In this document: positions 44,457-57,003 of the stretch, in pieces
How the letters are laid out: each line of letters begins with the position of its first letter
Position numbering within the stretch: the first letter of the stretch is position 1
Assembly (NCBI GenBank): GCA_963969495.1
Contig: OZ018321.1
Location: 71,710,286-71,774,285 of the forward strand
Length of the DNA: 64,000 bases
Source: Ceratothoa steindachneri
Taxonomy: Eukaryota > Arthropoda > Malacostraca > Isopoda > Cymothoidae
Direction: 5' to 3'
The notes under the pieces: generated by a model
Seen by the model: only the letters and a program-made list of their open reading frames with translations
Databases searched by the model: none
What the model was told of the DNA's origin: nothing
Program-made: the position numbers and the translations under genes

Positions 44457-44890
44457 TTAATTATTTTGTTGGCAATAAAATCATAAGTATTCTGCCGATT
44501 TTAACGAAATTTGAAAACTTTATGTTGTTTTACATTTTCTTTCGAATAAGATAATTGTCAAAGTCCTCCCATAGTTAGCCAGGGAATTATTTTGTTTTGG
44601 CATTAACATCATAACTCTTTGGCGGAATCTAACTAAATTTGAAATCCTTATGTTGCTTTACATTCTCTTTCGAAAGATGTAATTTGCCAAATTCGTTCTA
44701 AGGTTAACCCGGGAATTATTTTGGTTTACCAATAACATCATAGCTATTCGGCTGATTCTAACGAAATCTGTATTCATGATGTTGTTTAACATTCTCTTTC
44801 GAATAATATAATTTTCAAGGTTGTCCAAAGAGTAGTGCGGGAATTATTGAAAGTTTTGAAGGTCGTAAGGTCATAAATCAGAATAAGTGA
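44457..44890 (+). repeat. ~127-bp tandem repeat (3 units) with conserved end block
   Basis: Three units share TTATTTTGTTTTGGCAATAAC, TGGCCGATTCTAACGAAATT and CATTCTCTTTCGAATGATAT motifs, each with small changes. They begin at about 44460, 44586 and 44714, a spacing of 126-128 bp. The array closes with GGGAATTATTGAAAGTTTTG and AAGGTCGTAAGGTCATAAAT. The same units and closing block recur at 56700-57003 and 58056-58190, so this is a dispersed repeat family. I cannot name it. Confidence 0.85.
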
Positions 44891-45148
44891 GAGCACGCGA
44901 CTTTTTAGTCAGCAAACCTTGTTATTAGAACCATTGAGATAAGGTGAGAGGATTCTTTGGTTGTGATATGTAAGAATTCGCAGCGACTGTTTTGAAAACA
45001 AATTATTTTTCCAAAAACAATTTCTGTTTCTCTGCGTGTAATTACATGTAACAACAAGGAAATAAGGTACCCTAAAAGACCTTACGGTCCAACCAATGAG
45101 GGTACCTTTGGACTAGTAGTCGAGCGGGCACATCCCTGCTCAAATTCT
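44891..45148 (-). other. 3' region of the CR1/Jockey-type LINE
   Basis: On the minus strand this follows the LINE coding region and probably holds its 3' untranslated end. A block reading GGACCGTAAGGTCTTTTAGG in reverse complement (about 45078-45097) resembles GGCCTACGGCCTTATTTG near 58249, beside the other LINE of this type. The exact end is not clear. Confidence 0.45.
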
Positions 45149-47000
45149 TTACGTCCTTTCACGGCCATTTTTCAAGACCCTGTCTAGTCTTGACTTGAAC
45201 TGGTCAACAGATTCACTGTTGACAACTTCCAATTGAAGTGCGTTCCAACTACCGCAGATACTGTACGTGAAAAACTTTTCACACAGATCGCGGTTGTAGC
45301 GCTTCAGTTCAAGTTTAAAGCCATGATTTCTTGTTCTGCTCTCAACAAGTGTGAAAATATGCCCGTAGTCAACATTGTCGAACCCTCGAAGTATTTCGAA
45401 AACTTCGATGAGCTGACCACGCAGTCTATGGGTTTCCAACGAGAACAGATCTAATTCCCTTAATCTATCTTCATAACTTTTATGTCTGATAGAGGGAATC
45501 AGTTTGGTTGCCCTGGCTTGTACGCGTTCCAATCTTGTGATGTCCTTTCGAAATGAAGGACTCCAAAATTGTACCGCATACTTCAGGTCCGATCGGACAA
45601 GACATTTGTACAAACACAGTGCAATTTCCTTGTTCCAAAATCCAAACTGGCGCTTTAAAATAGCCTAGCATCCTTTGGGCCTTTTTCTCCGCTTCAATGC
45701 ACTGTTTCTAGAACTTGAGGTCACTAGTGATTGTTACACCCAAGACCATCTCATTGTCGGTTGATTCAATAGCAGTGCCCTTAAGGATATAATGAGATTG
45801 GGGTTTTTTGTGGCCGATATGCATCACTTTGTATTTGTTCACGTTAAAAGGCATTTGCCACGTGTCCGACCACTCCCCAATCTTCCGAAGATCTTCTTGC
45901 AGGCGGGCAGTATTTCTATCTATTGCAACGTTCATACCAAGCTTGGTATCGTCGGCAAATTTGGAAATCTTGGCAACCATGTCACCGTCCATGTTGTTGA
46001 CGTAGATGATGAATAGTAGTGGTCCCAGGACAGAACCTTGAGGCAACCCACTAGTAATGGGCACCCACTCAGAAGCCGGTCCATTCACCAGCACCCGTTG
46101 CCGTCTGCCACTTAGCCAGTTCTCGATCCAGCCGGCTACTTTTCCGTCGATGCCCAGCGCTTGCACTTTCCGGAAAAGGCGGCGGTGTGGTACCTTATCA
46201 AAGGCTTTCTGAAAGTCTAAGTACACCACATCTACCACCTTGTCTCGATCGTGCTCACTGAAGACGAAGTGGAAGAATTCTACAAGGTTCGTCAGGCATG
46301 ACCGTTGCCTTCAGAAGCCGTGCTGGGAACTCCTCAGTAGCAGGTTTTACTCTAAATACGACGTCATTCTGTCCACCATCATGCTTTCCATGAGTTTACG
46401 GACTATCGAAGTCAGACTGATAGGTCGGTAGTTTGACGGTTGGCTTCGGTCTCCTTTCTTGAAGATAGGAGTCACCTCCGCTACACGCCAGTCTCTAGGA
46501 ACGCATTCGGTCCGGATTGACATGTTGAAGATTGCGCTCAAATGTCGTGACACTTGATAGCGCACTTCTTTTAACACTTTAGGTAGAAACCCATCCGGGC
46601 CAGGTGACTTATTCGTCATTAGGTCAGTGATCTTCTTTTTTATTTCCCCTTCAGTGAATTCCATATCCTCCAGCTTTTCCCCGAGTAGGAATCCATTGGC
46701 TGTGGGATGGGACCACACTCTTCAGTAAACACTGAAGAGAAATAGTCGTTGAGGAGGTTAGCATTTTCTGCATCTAAGTGCTTTAATGGCCCCTCCTTAT
46801 TTCTCAAAGGGCCAATCGTTCGACGGATTGGTTTACGGCTGTTCACATATCCAAAAAACTCCTTGGGATTCTCTTTACAGAGTCTCGCCACTCGGAGTTC
46901 CTCAGACCGCTTAGCCGCCCTTATGCTGGACTTCACTCTCCTGGCTAGCCTCGGGTATTCGTCAAAGTCACCCGAGATCTTCGATTGCCGGTACACAGTT
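45149..47000 (-). pseudogene. CR1/Jockey-type LINE reverse transcriptase, 5'-truncated
   Basis: Minus-strand blocks in order are KSSIRAAKRSEELRVARLC, then NPKEFFGYVNSRK, an EFTEGEIKKKI and NKSPGPDGFLPKVLKE block, and PIFKKGDRSQPSNYRPISLT. RT palm motifs follow: VVYLDFQKAFDKVPHRRL (first catalytic Asp), SGLPQGSVLGPLLFIIYVNN and ISKFADDTKLG with the two active-site aspartates. The thumb has FNVNKYKVMHIGHKK. The C-terminal domain (45149-45613) has [55 protein letters not shown] and SWNALQLEVVNS. The endonuclease is absent. A few stops and frameshifts occur. It sits inside the hAT transposase gene. Confidence 0.9.
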
Positions 47001-47639
47001 CTCTTCTCGGTACAGAATAATTATTAAATAAATACATAAATGATACCGACCTAAGAATTTGTCTAGGGAGTCCCAACAATCGTTTGGAAAGCGATATAGT
47101 ATTAAGTGAGGGTTAGCATTATAATTCTTAATGCAGAGTATGGTATATTATAACACATGGAGAGGAGAGTATATGTATAATCTTCTGCATGTAGTATACT
47201 TTATAGTATGCACTTCGTTTAGGCTAGATCTGAAGGATTGAAGAGACCAAAGTTATGATAATGGCACTAATATGAAGGCGTCGAAACAAAACTTCTAAAG
47301 AATGAATCCGTGAGCGTTTTATTTACCTTACACAAATCACAGTATAAACCTTGTTGCGTGCGATGCAGCAAGCTCACAAGGGATGGCTGTCTCTTTCTTT
47401 GCTTACTTTTAGCAAGTATAATATTTTTTTGCATCATCAATTTTTAGATGGAACCCCTTGAAGAAATTATGCTCCATCATCTTAAAATTTTCATCAGAAA
47501 CTCGCTGGGGAAGCAAAATTGCAAGCATAAAACCCTTTGATTCAAAATCAAGAGAATCCGCAGCGCGTTGATTAGCATTTGCGATGCTTCAACAAGCAGA
47601 GCTTCCAAATCTTACTCAGAAGCAAACGCGTTAGCTGCA
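47001..47639. other. DNA between LINE and hAT C-terminal part
   Basis: The first part holds no recognised feature. The part after about 47450 may contain eroded hAT coding sequence on the plus strand, but the reading is not convincing until about 47640. Confidence 0.4.
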
Positions 47640-48225
47640 GAAATTGCTTGCTTCCGCTTTTTTATCTTTGGTAATATGATACGATCTTGCTCTTGTCTCC
47701 CTTGATGAACGCTTTGACATGTTGAGCAAGCACAATGAAATCTTTGCGTTCCTTTACAACATTCCTTAACTGAAACACCAGGAAAATCAGAAACTATTAG
47801 AACACTCTCCAATTGTTTCCACTGCACTAACAGTACATGCCGATGATGTCGTTTACAAGGCAGATATTGAAAAGACAGAGCTAGCGGAAGAGCTTCGTTC
47901 ACTTTTGCATTTTATATCATCTGAGTGCAAGAAAGTCCGTGATGTGGTCAATTATATTCAGAAATCCGGCATTGTGGAGATTTTTCCGAATATGTTAGTG
48001 GCTTTGCGAATTACCCTTTTAATGCCTGTGAGGGTTGCAAGTGGGGAGCGCAGTTTCTCCATTTTAAAGTTGATTAAATAATACCTGCGTTCACCTTTGT
48101 CACTCGAAAGACTTTGTGTATTGTCTATGATATCTATTGGACACAAACTTAGATCTAAAATTGATTATTCTGAACTGATCAATGATTTCGCGAAGCGAAA
48201 AGTGTGCCCTATTTGTCTTTGAAAG
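47640..48225 (+). pseudogene. hAT transposase, C-terminal part with dimerisation domain
   Basis: Plus-strand reading across frameshifts gives LVSLDERFDMLSKHNEIFAF and LYNIP, then ADIEKTELAEELRSLLHF. The hATC dimerisation block follows: VEIFPNMLVALRITLLMPVR, then VASGERSFSILKLIK, then SPLSLERLCVLSMISIGHKL and a closing ELINDFAKRKVCPICL. In ZMYM1-like hAT proteins these blocks follow directly on the part found at 43611-44168. The intervening ~3.2 kb is repeat and LINE sequence. A TAA after the KLIK motif is one visible lesion. Confidence 0.85.
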
Positions 48226-49864
48226 TTTATGGATTATTAAAGTGCTCTTTTATTCATATCTGTAAGTTTTACTTTTGCCCTTTGTAATAGACCTAAATAA
48301 ATTTAACTTTTTTCACTCTTAAAGATGTTCATTAGGATAACATGAAATTTAGAACTTTAGATAGAATAAAATAAAATATAGCTATGAATAAAGTGTGCGT
48401 AGATTATGAACTTTGATTGAAGGGATGGCGCCTCAAAAGAAAATGTTGCATGGGTCCACTAAAAGTCACGCAATGGCCCTGGTCCTACTAAGGCTGCAAC
48501 TTGCCAGAGGAATTGATTAATTGTAGTAATTGAAGCTTAACATCGATTCAACTTCAAATTGGTAAAAAGGGGGCACAAAACAGGCTCCGACAATCGGGGA
48601 CTGAAAGTACGCTCTCACTTATCACGGCTTTCTACATGCAGCAAATAAAGACTTATTTATGCTAAACAATACAACATACCTTCTTAATTCTTAACTGCCA
48701 ACGGAGCTTTAATTTAAGTGCTATAGTAAAGAAGGCAACGTAGTTTCCTTAGCTGAAGGTTTAAGGACCTTAGTCAACATAAGGTTCAAACCCAAGAAAA
48801 ATCGCGGATTAACTGGTTAAGGCTAAATCAATTTAATTTTTAAATTTAGAGACTACCAAATTACAACCATCTTCCAACAAATGCAATAATCGAGTGATTC
48901 GCGAAAGGAAATCCTCCGAAAAGCTCAGTTTGAGGCAAGTTAATGACGCCGTTTTCTTCGGCAAAGAATACTAATAAAGGGTAAAACCCAATATTTTTTC
49001 CTCGCTCGGAAATTTTCCTCTGGCCTTGTCCTAGAAATGGGAAAAATTTGCGACATAAGAATGATAATCGCATATTGTTTTGTATGGTTTGTAAGGAGTT
49101 TGTGAGTAAAAGGAAAGTGCACAATGTATTTATAGTGAAAGGAAAGTATGTAGAGTAGTGAAAAGAGGAGAAAATAAATGATTTGAAAAGGGATGTATTG
49201 CGCCGAGAGGGGAAGCTAATCGCCATCTTCACTTTGTTGATGAATGCGATTGTTTTGAATGATTTGTTGGTTTATTCTTGTTGAGCATTCAATTTTTCTT
49301 TTTACTTATATTATTAGTATCTTGATGGCGTTCTTTTTTGCTGCTTTGAGTTTTGTGTTTGCTTTATTTGTGTGTTTTCCATTATTTTTCAGGCATATAG
49401 TGATTTACTTACTCGTTGGTAAATTGTTAATTTTGCTGTCAAATTGTTGTTTGTCTGTTTTGTGTCTTGTTACGTAGTTGTTTCCTTTTTCTCTTTGGAC
49501 ATTATTCTTTTTCGGGTACTTTTTTCTTGGCACTTATTTAGTGACGCCTTTTTGATTGGACGCGATATTCAGTAGGTGAAGTCGTTGTAAGTTTCATTTG
49601 TTATATCCGGCAGGTCTGTCTGATCGCTGTTGTGGTCCAATTCAGTGGTGAATTGTTTTTATTGATATATTCTTCTGATCTTTTTCTTTTTATTCTACGC
49701 TTTCCATTAAGTTTGCACAGCTTGGAAAACATGGGCGGATTAGACCTTCCTTGTTGTTTTCAATAAGCAATCTTGTTTATTCTCCTTACATTTACAATAT
49801 TTAATTATGCCCTTTCCTTTGCTCATTCTTGGAGCATTATGTTTATTGTTAGAGCTTCACAGAT
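48226..49864. other. Intergenic DNA
   Basis: No gene is supported. A 123-residue minus-strand open frame (48861-49232) ends in NLPQTELFGGFPFANHSI. I do not recognise it and its first part is low-complexity. A CT-dinucleotide run lies near 49881-49898. Confidence 0.4.
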
Positions 49865-51620
49865 TTATACAGTTGATGACGCTCTCTCTCTCTCTCTCCA
49901 GTGTTTCCCGGTAATTAGGTAAATGCTCTTGTTTTGTACTCTCTCTAGTGCCAATATTTGCGGCTTTGATTCGCCGTGGACTCTAGAGGATGGGTAGATC
50001 AGTGATCTTCTTATTAGTGTGCCATATGATTTTTTTCTGCTACTTACTCTGAGATTCCTGAAACTGTATATAGTTCTAATTGTCATATTTACTTTTTTGA
50101 TCCGATCTGTAACATGACCCTGTAGCCAATAGTTGTGATTTTCATACCGAAAACATTAAAGCCTATGTTGTAAATATATCTCCAGTCTCTCATTCTTACA
50201 TCTAATAGTTATCTTCTTCCTAATGGTATTATTTTACATATGTCATCACTAAATCGGATCTTGCAGTTTTTTCATATTTGCATATATTTCTGATTTCCTC
50301 AGCTAGCCTTCGAGCTTGCATGGCCGCATTCTTATATAGACATGGGATTAACCCACTCAAATTGCCAGCAAATTTCAGGTTATCGTTAGTGGGTTTGCTT
50401 GATATTGGGATATATGCTATGTATATCGAGCAATTAGGAGCTAAATATTCGGCCCGTTAATTCCACCTATACTGATATGCGCCTTCCTCTCCCTTACATA
50501 AACGAATAGAAATTTTCAATTTTATTGTTTAATCCTATTTCGAATGTCATATATTGCATTTCCCGCTGCCCTACTTTATCGAACGCCTTTGGTACATCCC
50601 TGCACACATGGCTCTATAATTCCCTTCCTTTTTAGTTTGGGCAATTCTTTTTTTCATTCTACGGATTACCATTTTCATGTTTCGTGTTATCCTGAAGACT
50701 TTCTGTTGGTGGTTGAGCAGCAAATTCTTCTCCAAGTATCCGACAAACCTAAAGATTTGCTCAAAGTTTACTTCCGAACTTTAGGGAGGAAATATGGTGG
50801 TAACTCTCTTTTCTTGTCGGGGGAAATTGTTGAGTATACTATTTTGGGGAATGTTTCCTCGTCTATTTGTAATATTTCTTTCCGTCCACCCAGACTATTT
50901 ATTCGTCTATTCCTTCGAACTTATCTTCGGCGTGTAATTTCGTAGTAGACGCTTGTATTTTCCATAAGCCGCTCTAGTATGATTTTCCCTCTGTGGTGTT
51001 GGTATTTGCATCGGATTTCTGTTGATGTTCAGTGCAATAGCAATATAGCCACTACAAGGGATTTGGATTGGTTCCATATAGTAGTTGTACAGAACTAGGA
51101 AATTTGCCAAGTATATATGTATCTGGCTTGGTGCTTTTCTTTCTCAAATGGAAATGGGAAAGTTTGGACTGAGGTACAGGACGATCTGTCTTCCATCTGT
51201 GTATTAAAAAATCGCCAAATCTCATTAAAATTTCGGTAACCGGCATACTCCCATCTTGCGTTTAGGTAACCCATTATAATGGGGGGTAACTTCTGGAGCT
51301 GGTAGTCTGTCGCAAGCACCATCTTACCTAGGTGCATATCAACCTATAGGCTATATCACTAAATAGGATTCTTCTCCTCCTCGTATTTGTTGGTAATTTA
51401 TCTCCTTTTATATCGCTATGGCCACTCCGTCGTTCCTTTCTTGAGAGTGATTTACTGTTAACACGTCATAGTTCCAGATTTTCATCCCTTCTCGATTTGT
51501 ATTAACGCAGTCCTCGGAAATGAGTATAATATCTCCATCGATAGTGCAAAATATGTTAATACATTGCACTATTGTACATCTCCACCAAAGGTGTTAATAC
51601 TTAGGATTCTTACGTTGTTT
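49865..51620 (-). pseudogene. LINE-D ORF2 remnant: endonuclease and RT tail
   Basis: The minus strand shows an APE-type endonuclease near 51560-51400: GDIILISEDCVNTNREGMKI, then WNYDVLTVNHSQERNDGVAI. Next, at 51340-51100, come LPPIIMGYLNARWEYAGYRN and FNEIWRFFNTQMEDR. The MGxLNAR motif normally has Asp where Tyr stands here. The RT core between 51000 and 50100 is too decayed to read with confidence. The C-terminal RT tail (49865-50086) reads YGTLIRRSLIYPSSRVHGES and QILALERVQNKSIYLITGKH. The endonuclease pattern resembles LINE-A, so both likely belong to one LINE group. Confidence 0.75.
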
Positions 51621-51649
51621 CAGTTCATACCGAACTAAGTAGTGTTTCT

Positions 51650-52260
51650 CTGCCTTCTTCTCGGTTCTTTGTTTGGGTTTGTGATTTATTTTCGTATTTG
51701 GTTTGTTGGTCTCTTTTTTTTCCGTTTCTCTTTGGGCTCATTGTTTTTGATATACTTTCGTAGCTTCTGTCTTCATTAAAGTATGTTGCAACTCTTCGTC
51801 TCTTTTGGCGATATTCTCATCCGAATCTTATTTTGCTTTTTCTTTCGCAATTTTTTCAATCTTTCCTGTTATCCGTCGATCTTTAATGGTTAAAATCTCA
51901 TCCTTTATGACGGTCATTCCAAAGATTTTGATGGATTCTGGATCCTTTGGTATTTTGACGGTTATTATATCATTTTGCTTGAGAAAAGCATTTAGCACCT
52001 TCTCGTATATACCGCAGTTGCGTATGTTACCTACGTGCGCTTGTACGACGCACGTAAAAATCAGTGAGTTCGCTATTCCTGCTACGAGTATGTACTATAA
52101 TTTCTATCTTGGCTTCTCGTCATTTGCTTTGCTACCCTCGCATACGTTTCTTAATTCTTCCTATTTTCTTCTAATTATTAGTTTTCTCACGCGTCATTTG
52201 AGGGCTATTTTACGATGTTCACCTTTAAAGTTCAGGTATTTCTTGGTATTTACACTGTAA
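51650..52260 (-). pseudogene. LINE-D ORF1 C-terminal remnant
   Basis: The minus strand reads ANSLIFTCVVQAHVGNIRNC, then GIYEKVLNAFLKQNDIITVK and a basic, Lys/Glu-rich tail that ends just before the endonuclease frame. The AHxxNI...Y...LN pattern corresponds to the HANFVNIAKPGTYATELN block in LINE-A ORF1. Position and similarity make this the ORF1 end of LINE-D. Upstream parts are missing or unreadable. Confidence 0.6.
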
Positions 52261-52649
52261 TCTTGGTAGATGTGTCTTTCCATGCAGCACTCACTATATA
52301 AAATTAGTCCTTTGCTGGGGAAGTTGACTGAAGTATGTTCCTGCATTTTGTAATATCCATGTCGTATCGCCTCTGTTTAAAGTAATCTAAGCTATTCCAG
52401 GCGCTTCACCTGTCTCTAGGGTAGAACTGGTTGAAATACACCATTTAATAGGAAAAATAACGCGTTGTGCCCGGTTTTGAGACTGGATTGTGATCTGTAG
52501 CAGCTCACAACGCGCTCTGCGCGCTTTCGGAACTTTGGAATATCTGCACATCATGGTTGGCGCGAACCTGGCGGATGTTGAGATTATTTTCTCTTAGCTT
52601 CCTGCACCTGCAACGATTGCAGGTCATGAGCGCACTAATGAGGGCTCCA
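52261..52649. other. Boundary region between two LINE fragments
   Basis: Contains the undefined 5' edge of LINE-D (minus strand) and the undefined start of the plus-strand LINE 3' fragment. No domain is readable. Confidence 0.4.
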
Positions 52650-53372
52650 AAGAACAGTGAGGACTAGGCGAAGACGCCAGTGTTTAGCTCTTCTTCACAC
52701 TGACTACATGGCAGGTCTCATGTCAGCCTTCCGTGATGCCTTGAAAAGAAGATGGGAGAGGGTAAATGGGAACTTAAAATTGCGTTCCATCACGCCGCGA
52801 CTACCAGCCAATGTCTTTGTGGCTTCAAGTCGCTCTATGTCATCTTCGATTTGGGAATAATATCAGGAAGCACCACCATTTGATGGATCACTCGCCTGCT
52901 CTTTACTGTGACGATTGTGTTGTGCCCCCGACTGTTCGAAACATTCATGTTGAATGCCCTAGTCTGGGTGATCTTCGCACACGGTAGCTGACCCAGTACC
53001 TGAACGAGCGTGGTCGCTGGCGTTTATTCTTTGTGTTTGAGACTAGTTTGTACACACAAACCTGTAGAGGCAACGAATCTTTGTGTGACTAGTTTTGTTG
53101 TTGACTGCATACCCAAGAGCCCAAAAGAGCCTGGCATTCCCACGGCACAGGAGAATGACTGCTTCTTTTTCCTTCTTTTGTTTTTTTCACTTGTTTTCTT
53201 CTTGCTTTGTTTTTCAGCTTGTTTTTATTTTGTGTTTTGTTTTCGTTTGTTTGCTTTTTGGGTGTGTGTAATTTTTCCTTTGAACTTTAAAGTAGCATAG
53301 TAGTAGGCTACTTTATACCCTTGATGGCAGTCGTCAAATGGGCGCTTTTAAAAAACAAAATAACAACAACAA
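52650..53372 (+). mobile_element. 3' end of an I/Jockey-group LINE with zinc motif and AAC-rich tail
   Basis: Plus-strand reading gives WERVNGNLKLRSITPRLPAN, then LCHLRFGNNIRKHHHLMDHS, then YCDDCVVPPTVRNIHVECPS and LGDLR, across a frameshift. A CxxC...HxxxC motif in this setting is typical of the C-terminus of I-clade and related LINEs, after the RNase H domain. A ~370-bp 3' untranslated region follows. It ends in AAAAAACAAAATAACAACAA, a simple-repeat tail usual for these elements. The copy is strongly 5'-truncated. Confidence 0.75.
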
Positions 53373-54000
53373 TGTTTGTTAGTTGGCTTCTTCTTCTTTA
53401 ATATTCTGACGACGTTGAGATATATTGGTCCTCTCAACTCCTTTTATTTTTAATATTGTTTGAGATCTACGGTTTCTACTTGCGAACATAGAGTGGCCTT
53501 CGTATAAGTTTTCAAAAGACCAGTTCGAATTTAGGGAGCCCTTTCGTTGTCATCTCACATTGTTACTCTTCTGAAATGGTAACGTAAATATGACCTGCCC
53601 TTTCTTTTCGAGGGCTTGTTTTCTTTCCAAGGTGTTAAGTCTCCTTACTGCCAAGCATGATGCAAATTCGCCTCACTTCAAAATAAGAGGGGTTTAAGAT
53701 GTCTAATGAGGATTAAACTAGATAATTTAAATGGTATTTACACGATCCAGCCTCCTTTATCCTCTTTACTAACAGTTTTTCCCCTTTTATTTAATCTACT
53801 TCCAACGGCAAGAGTTTTGAAACCATTATATTTTTTATATAAGAAAATTATTAGAACTAATTAAACGTTCACTTTTGTTTTAGTATGTTTGTACCATAAT
53901 TTGAAGGTGAAATATAAATAAAATTAGACCCCGAATCGATTTTATTAATATTTACATTCATTTGATGCGCGCAGTTACTATTTATCACGATGTCCTTTTT
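53373..54000. other. Intergenic DNA
   Basis: No gene or repeat recognised. Confidence 0.5.
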
Positions 54001-54316
54001 TTCTAAGGATTGCTTCAATTCGTTTTGGTAAGTTGGAGACCAAAGTTATGATGATATTTTGACTGATTTCTTCATTTTTGTTCATTAGGCACCCGCAACT
54101 GCTCAAAATTTGATTGCTTCTGTTTATCAAACGACACTTATTATCTCGGACAAATTCTCTATTGGATTCAAATCTAGTGAATTCTCGGGTCAGGGTCCCA
54201 AAGGTTTGATGTTATTTTCAGGTAGTCACTTTAAAGTTATTTATGATCTTGCATTTCACGCCACTTTGGTGGCGAGCAACAATCGTTACACGTTTTTCTT
54301 TGAAAAGAACCATTTC
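54001..54316 (-). pseudogene. Tc1/mariner transposase relic with central deletion
   Basis: At the minus-strand start (about 54316) the frame reads MVLFKEKRVTIVARHQSG, followed by KIINNFKV. This resembles the N-terminal helix-turn-helix of Tc1/mariner transposases. Less than 50 codons later it reads NSLDLNPIENL near 54165, a form of the SPDLNPIENLW motif that normally lies about 200 residues further on and holds the last catalytic residue. The catalytic centre between them is missing, so this is an internally deleted, non-autonomous derivative. I did not find its terminal repeats. Confidence 0.68.
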
Positions 54317-56695
54317 TAGAGTTGAAAAAGATACAAACATTTATTTTTACCCCACAAAATATTACTAAATAGAATATAATTACACAAAATTATTCATTTA
54401 ACCCATATTTGCCATCTAGGGACTGAAACTCATCTCGCAGAGAAACAGCATCAGAGCGCAGTTTTGGATTCAGCGAAGAAATTCGCTGTCCTTTCTTATT
54501 ATTTTTGAAATGCTGAATTTTTAATAAAGATACAATAATTTAAATTGTTGAAATAATCATTTCTATCAAGTAAATTTTAAAACGAATGATAAAAGAATAA
54601 TATACGAGTATACTAGTCTCAAATCTTTGGCATAATTGCAGAAAGCATTTTATTCTTATAAAATGCCATTCTTTTATAATTCCATTTATAATTTTCATTT
54701 TAAACTAATTATAGTATCATGAGAGTTAGGTGGTCTTCTCTTCTTTACGTCCATGTTTCTTTGGCACAACAGTACTTCCTATTATTATTTTCTACATAAA
54801 CATCTCTTCTAATCTTTGTGGGGAGTACTTAACGGATACCTGCATAGAACTTACCCGGTACCCCGTGTTATTTGAATGTATTCTTTAGTAGCAACGATTA
54901 CCTTACTCGTAATCGAATGGTACTTACTGCTACCCAAACGGACTCCCATGATACCCATTTGGGCTCTACATAATAGTTCCGGTATGGCTCGGTATTGATC
55001 TGGTACTTCCAAGATACCCCTTTGTCTCAACGCAAGTTAGCCGATATCTACTTGGATACTGGCTTATTATTAATATTAAAAATTATTATTAATCTTCTTA
55101 TTCATATCTAGTTTTTGTAATATTTGATTTAATATTGAATTGAAAAAATGTAAGGAAACAATAGGTAGATTCAAGCAGAAAAAAGTTAAATCAGGTAGGT
55201 TTTCATCACCAGAATTCCATTCAAATTCACTTAGCTGCATTGAAGAACGCGGTATTTTTTAAGATCGTTTCGTGCTTCACGCAGTCGACTCGTTTAGCAA
55301 TCGAGCTTTTTACCTTCAGCACATTTTTAGTTCCCCTGATTCACCACTACTTCAAGATTTCTGTTCAAAAACTCTTTTGGTAATGACTTATTGAGTTTCG
55401 CATTTTACAAAATATATAAGTACATAGCCATTGTTTTTTGGCTGAAAATGTCTGTTAATATTGGGAAGATCATTAGCAACACAAGCAGCTAAGCTCGTCA
55501 AATAATCTGCTAACATCTGGTGTATCTCGAAGGTGCTAGGGAAATTTGATAAATTATCTATTAAAGACATAATAAGTCTAATTAGCTTCGATCAAAACGT
55601 CCATTTTACAAATTTCACTGAAATTGAATCATAATTCGGATTTAAATGAACATTAGGCATGATTTTGTGAAGAAAATTACACCCTCTTTCTCCTCTAGTT
55701 CGGTTTATTATTAGCTTATGGTAAGATTGCAAGTCCTCTTTACCCTGTAAGCGGCTTGTAAGAATTGCGAAAAGAATATTTTGGAAGGACGGCAAATAGA
55801 CTCATAAAACTGGAATACATCAACAAATAAAATACGGACACAAAAACTCTCTCAGAACCGTTCCGAAAAAACAAAACTTTTTACCGTGACTAAAGTTATT
55901 TATGGAAGTTTCAAAATATAAGCTCTTGCATTTATTCCCCTTTTTCCTTTCTCGGCTTTCTACATTTGCTTAGATTTGAGTCAGACCTGAATCTTAAATT
56001 TGGGAAAGAATAAAATATGAAAACACGGTCAGCTGAAATATCAAAAATAATCTTAAATTATTTTGTGCTGTATCATATTCCCTATACAGGAATATATACC
56101 ATTGCCTTTTATTTAAATTGCTAAAAAGTAAAAGGAAAAAATCGAAAGTATTTATAGGCGGAAGTGGAAAAGTTAAACAAGGTATGAAAAATTTGGCCAA
56201 ATTAAAACATTGCTCCAAAATGAAAATTATCACCCAATTCGCTCCTTACTATATCTACTCTTTTCGCACCCAACATCCTTTTCAAGTTCTTCATTTGTAC
56301 TACTCTTACTCTGGATCATTCATTCAATGTACATAATATGGATCATTCATTCAACATACATAATATGTTCTCGTTCACATGCACTAAGATACGTACCTGC
56401 ATATTCTCATGCATGCGACTTCCTGTCAGATCCCATTCTTAATTGGCGTACATTAACACTCTGCTCCTCCCTGAGACTTTTCTACATTTAATAAGTTTGT
56501 TGTCGCAATTTTCCTCATTCAGTCACACCCTAGACTCTAGTATCACACTCAAAACCAGTGTTTCACAACCTCTTTTTACCCAGACCCTGGAAAAATGTAT
56601 TTTCCCCTAGTAGTTTGGCTATCCCATTTCTAGTCGCATGCAAGTCTAGTCGCGAGTGACTCTACATCTATATGTTGGTCGGTCGGTTGGTCCCC
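54317..56695. other. AT-rich intergenic DNA
   Basis: No gene recognised. Small open frames (for example minus-strand 55388-55795, plus-strand 56118-56491) carry no domain I know. A short direct repeat, GGATCATTCATTCAA, occurs at about 56312 and 56341. Confidence 0.5.
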
Positions 56696-57003
56696 GTTTT
56701 GCTTTTTTTTTGTTTTTGTAATAACATTATAACTCTTTGGCCGATTCTAACGAAATTTGAAACTCTCGTGTTGTTTTACATTCACTTTTGAATGATCTAT
56801 TTTCCAAAGTCCTACCAAGGTTAGCCCGAGAATTATTTTGTTTTGGCAATAACATCATAACTAGGCGGCCGATTCTAGCAAAATATAAAACCCTAATGTT
56901 GTTTTGCATTCTCTTTCGAATGATATAATTGCCAAAGTCTCCCCAAGGTTAACCCAGGAATTATTTTGTTTTGGCCATAACATCATAACTATTCGGCCGA
57001 TAC
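56696..57003 (+). repeat. ~127-bp repeat family, left part of second locus
   Basis: Two and a half units of the same repeat as 44457-44890. They are recognisable by TGGCCGATTCTAACGAAATT-like blocks and CATTCTCTTTCGAATGATAT. The third unit is cut after CATAACTATTCGGCCGATA, where the TAGGCTA minisatellite begins. Confidence 0.87.

Noticed and set aside
48861..49232. 123-residue minus-strand open frame
   Set aside because: No recognisable domain. Its first part is Phe/Ser/Thr-rich and it has no supporting context, so I left it as intergenic.
51805..52260. 151-residue plus-strand open frame
   Set aside because: It is antisense to a minus-strand LINE ORF1 tail whose blocks match other ORF1 copies in the window.
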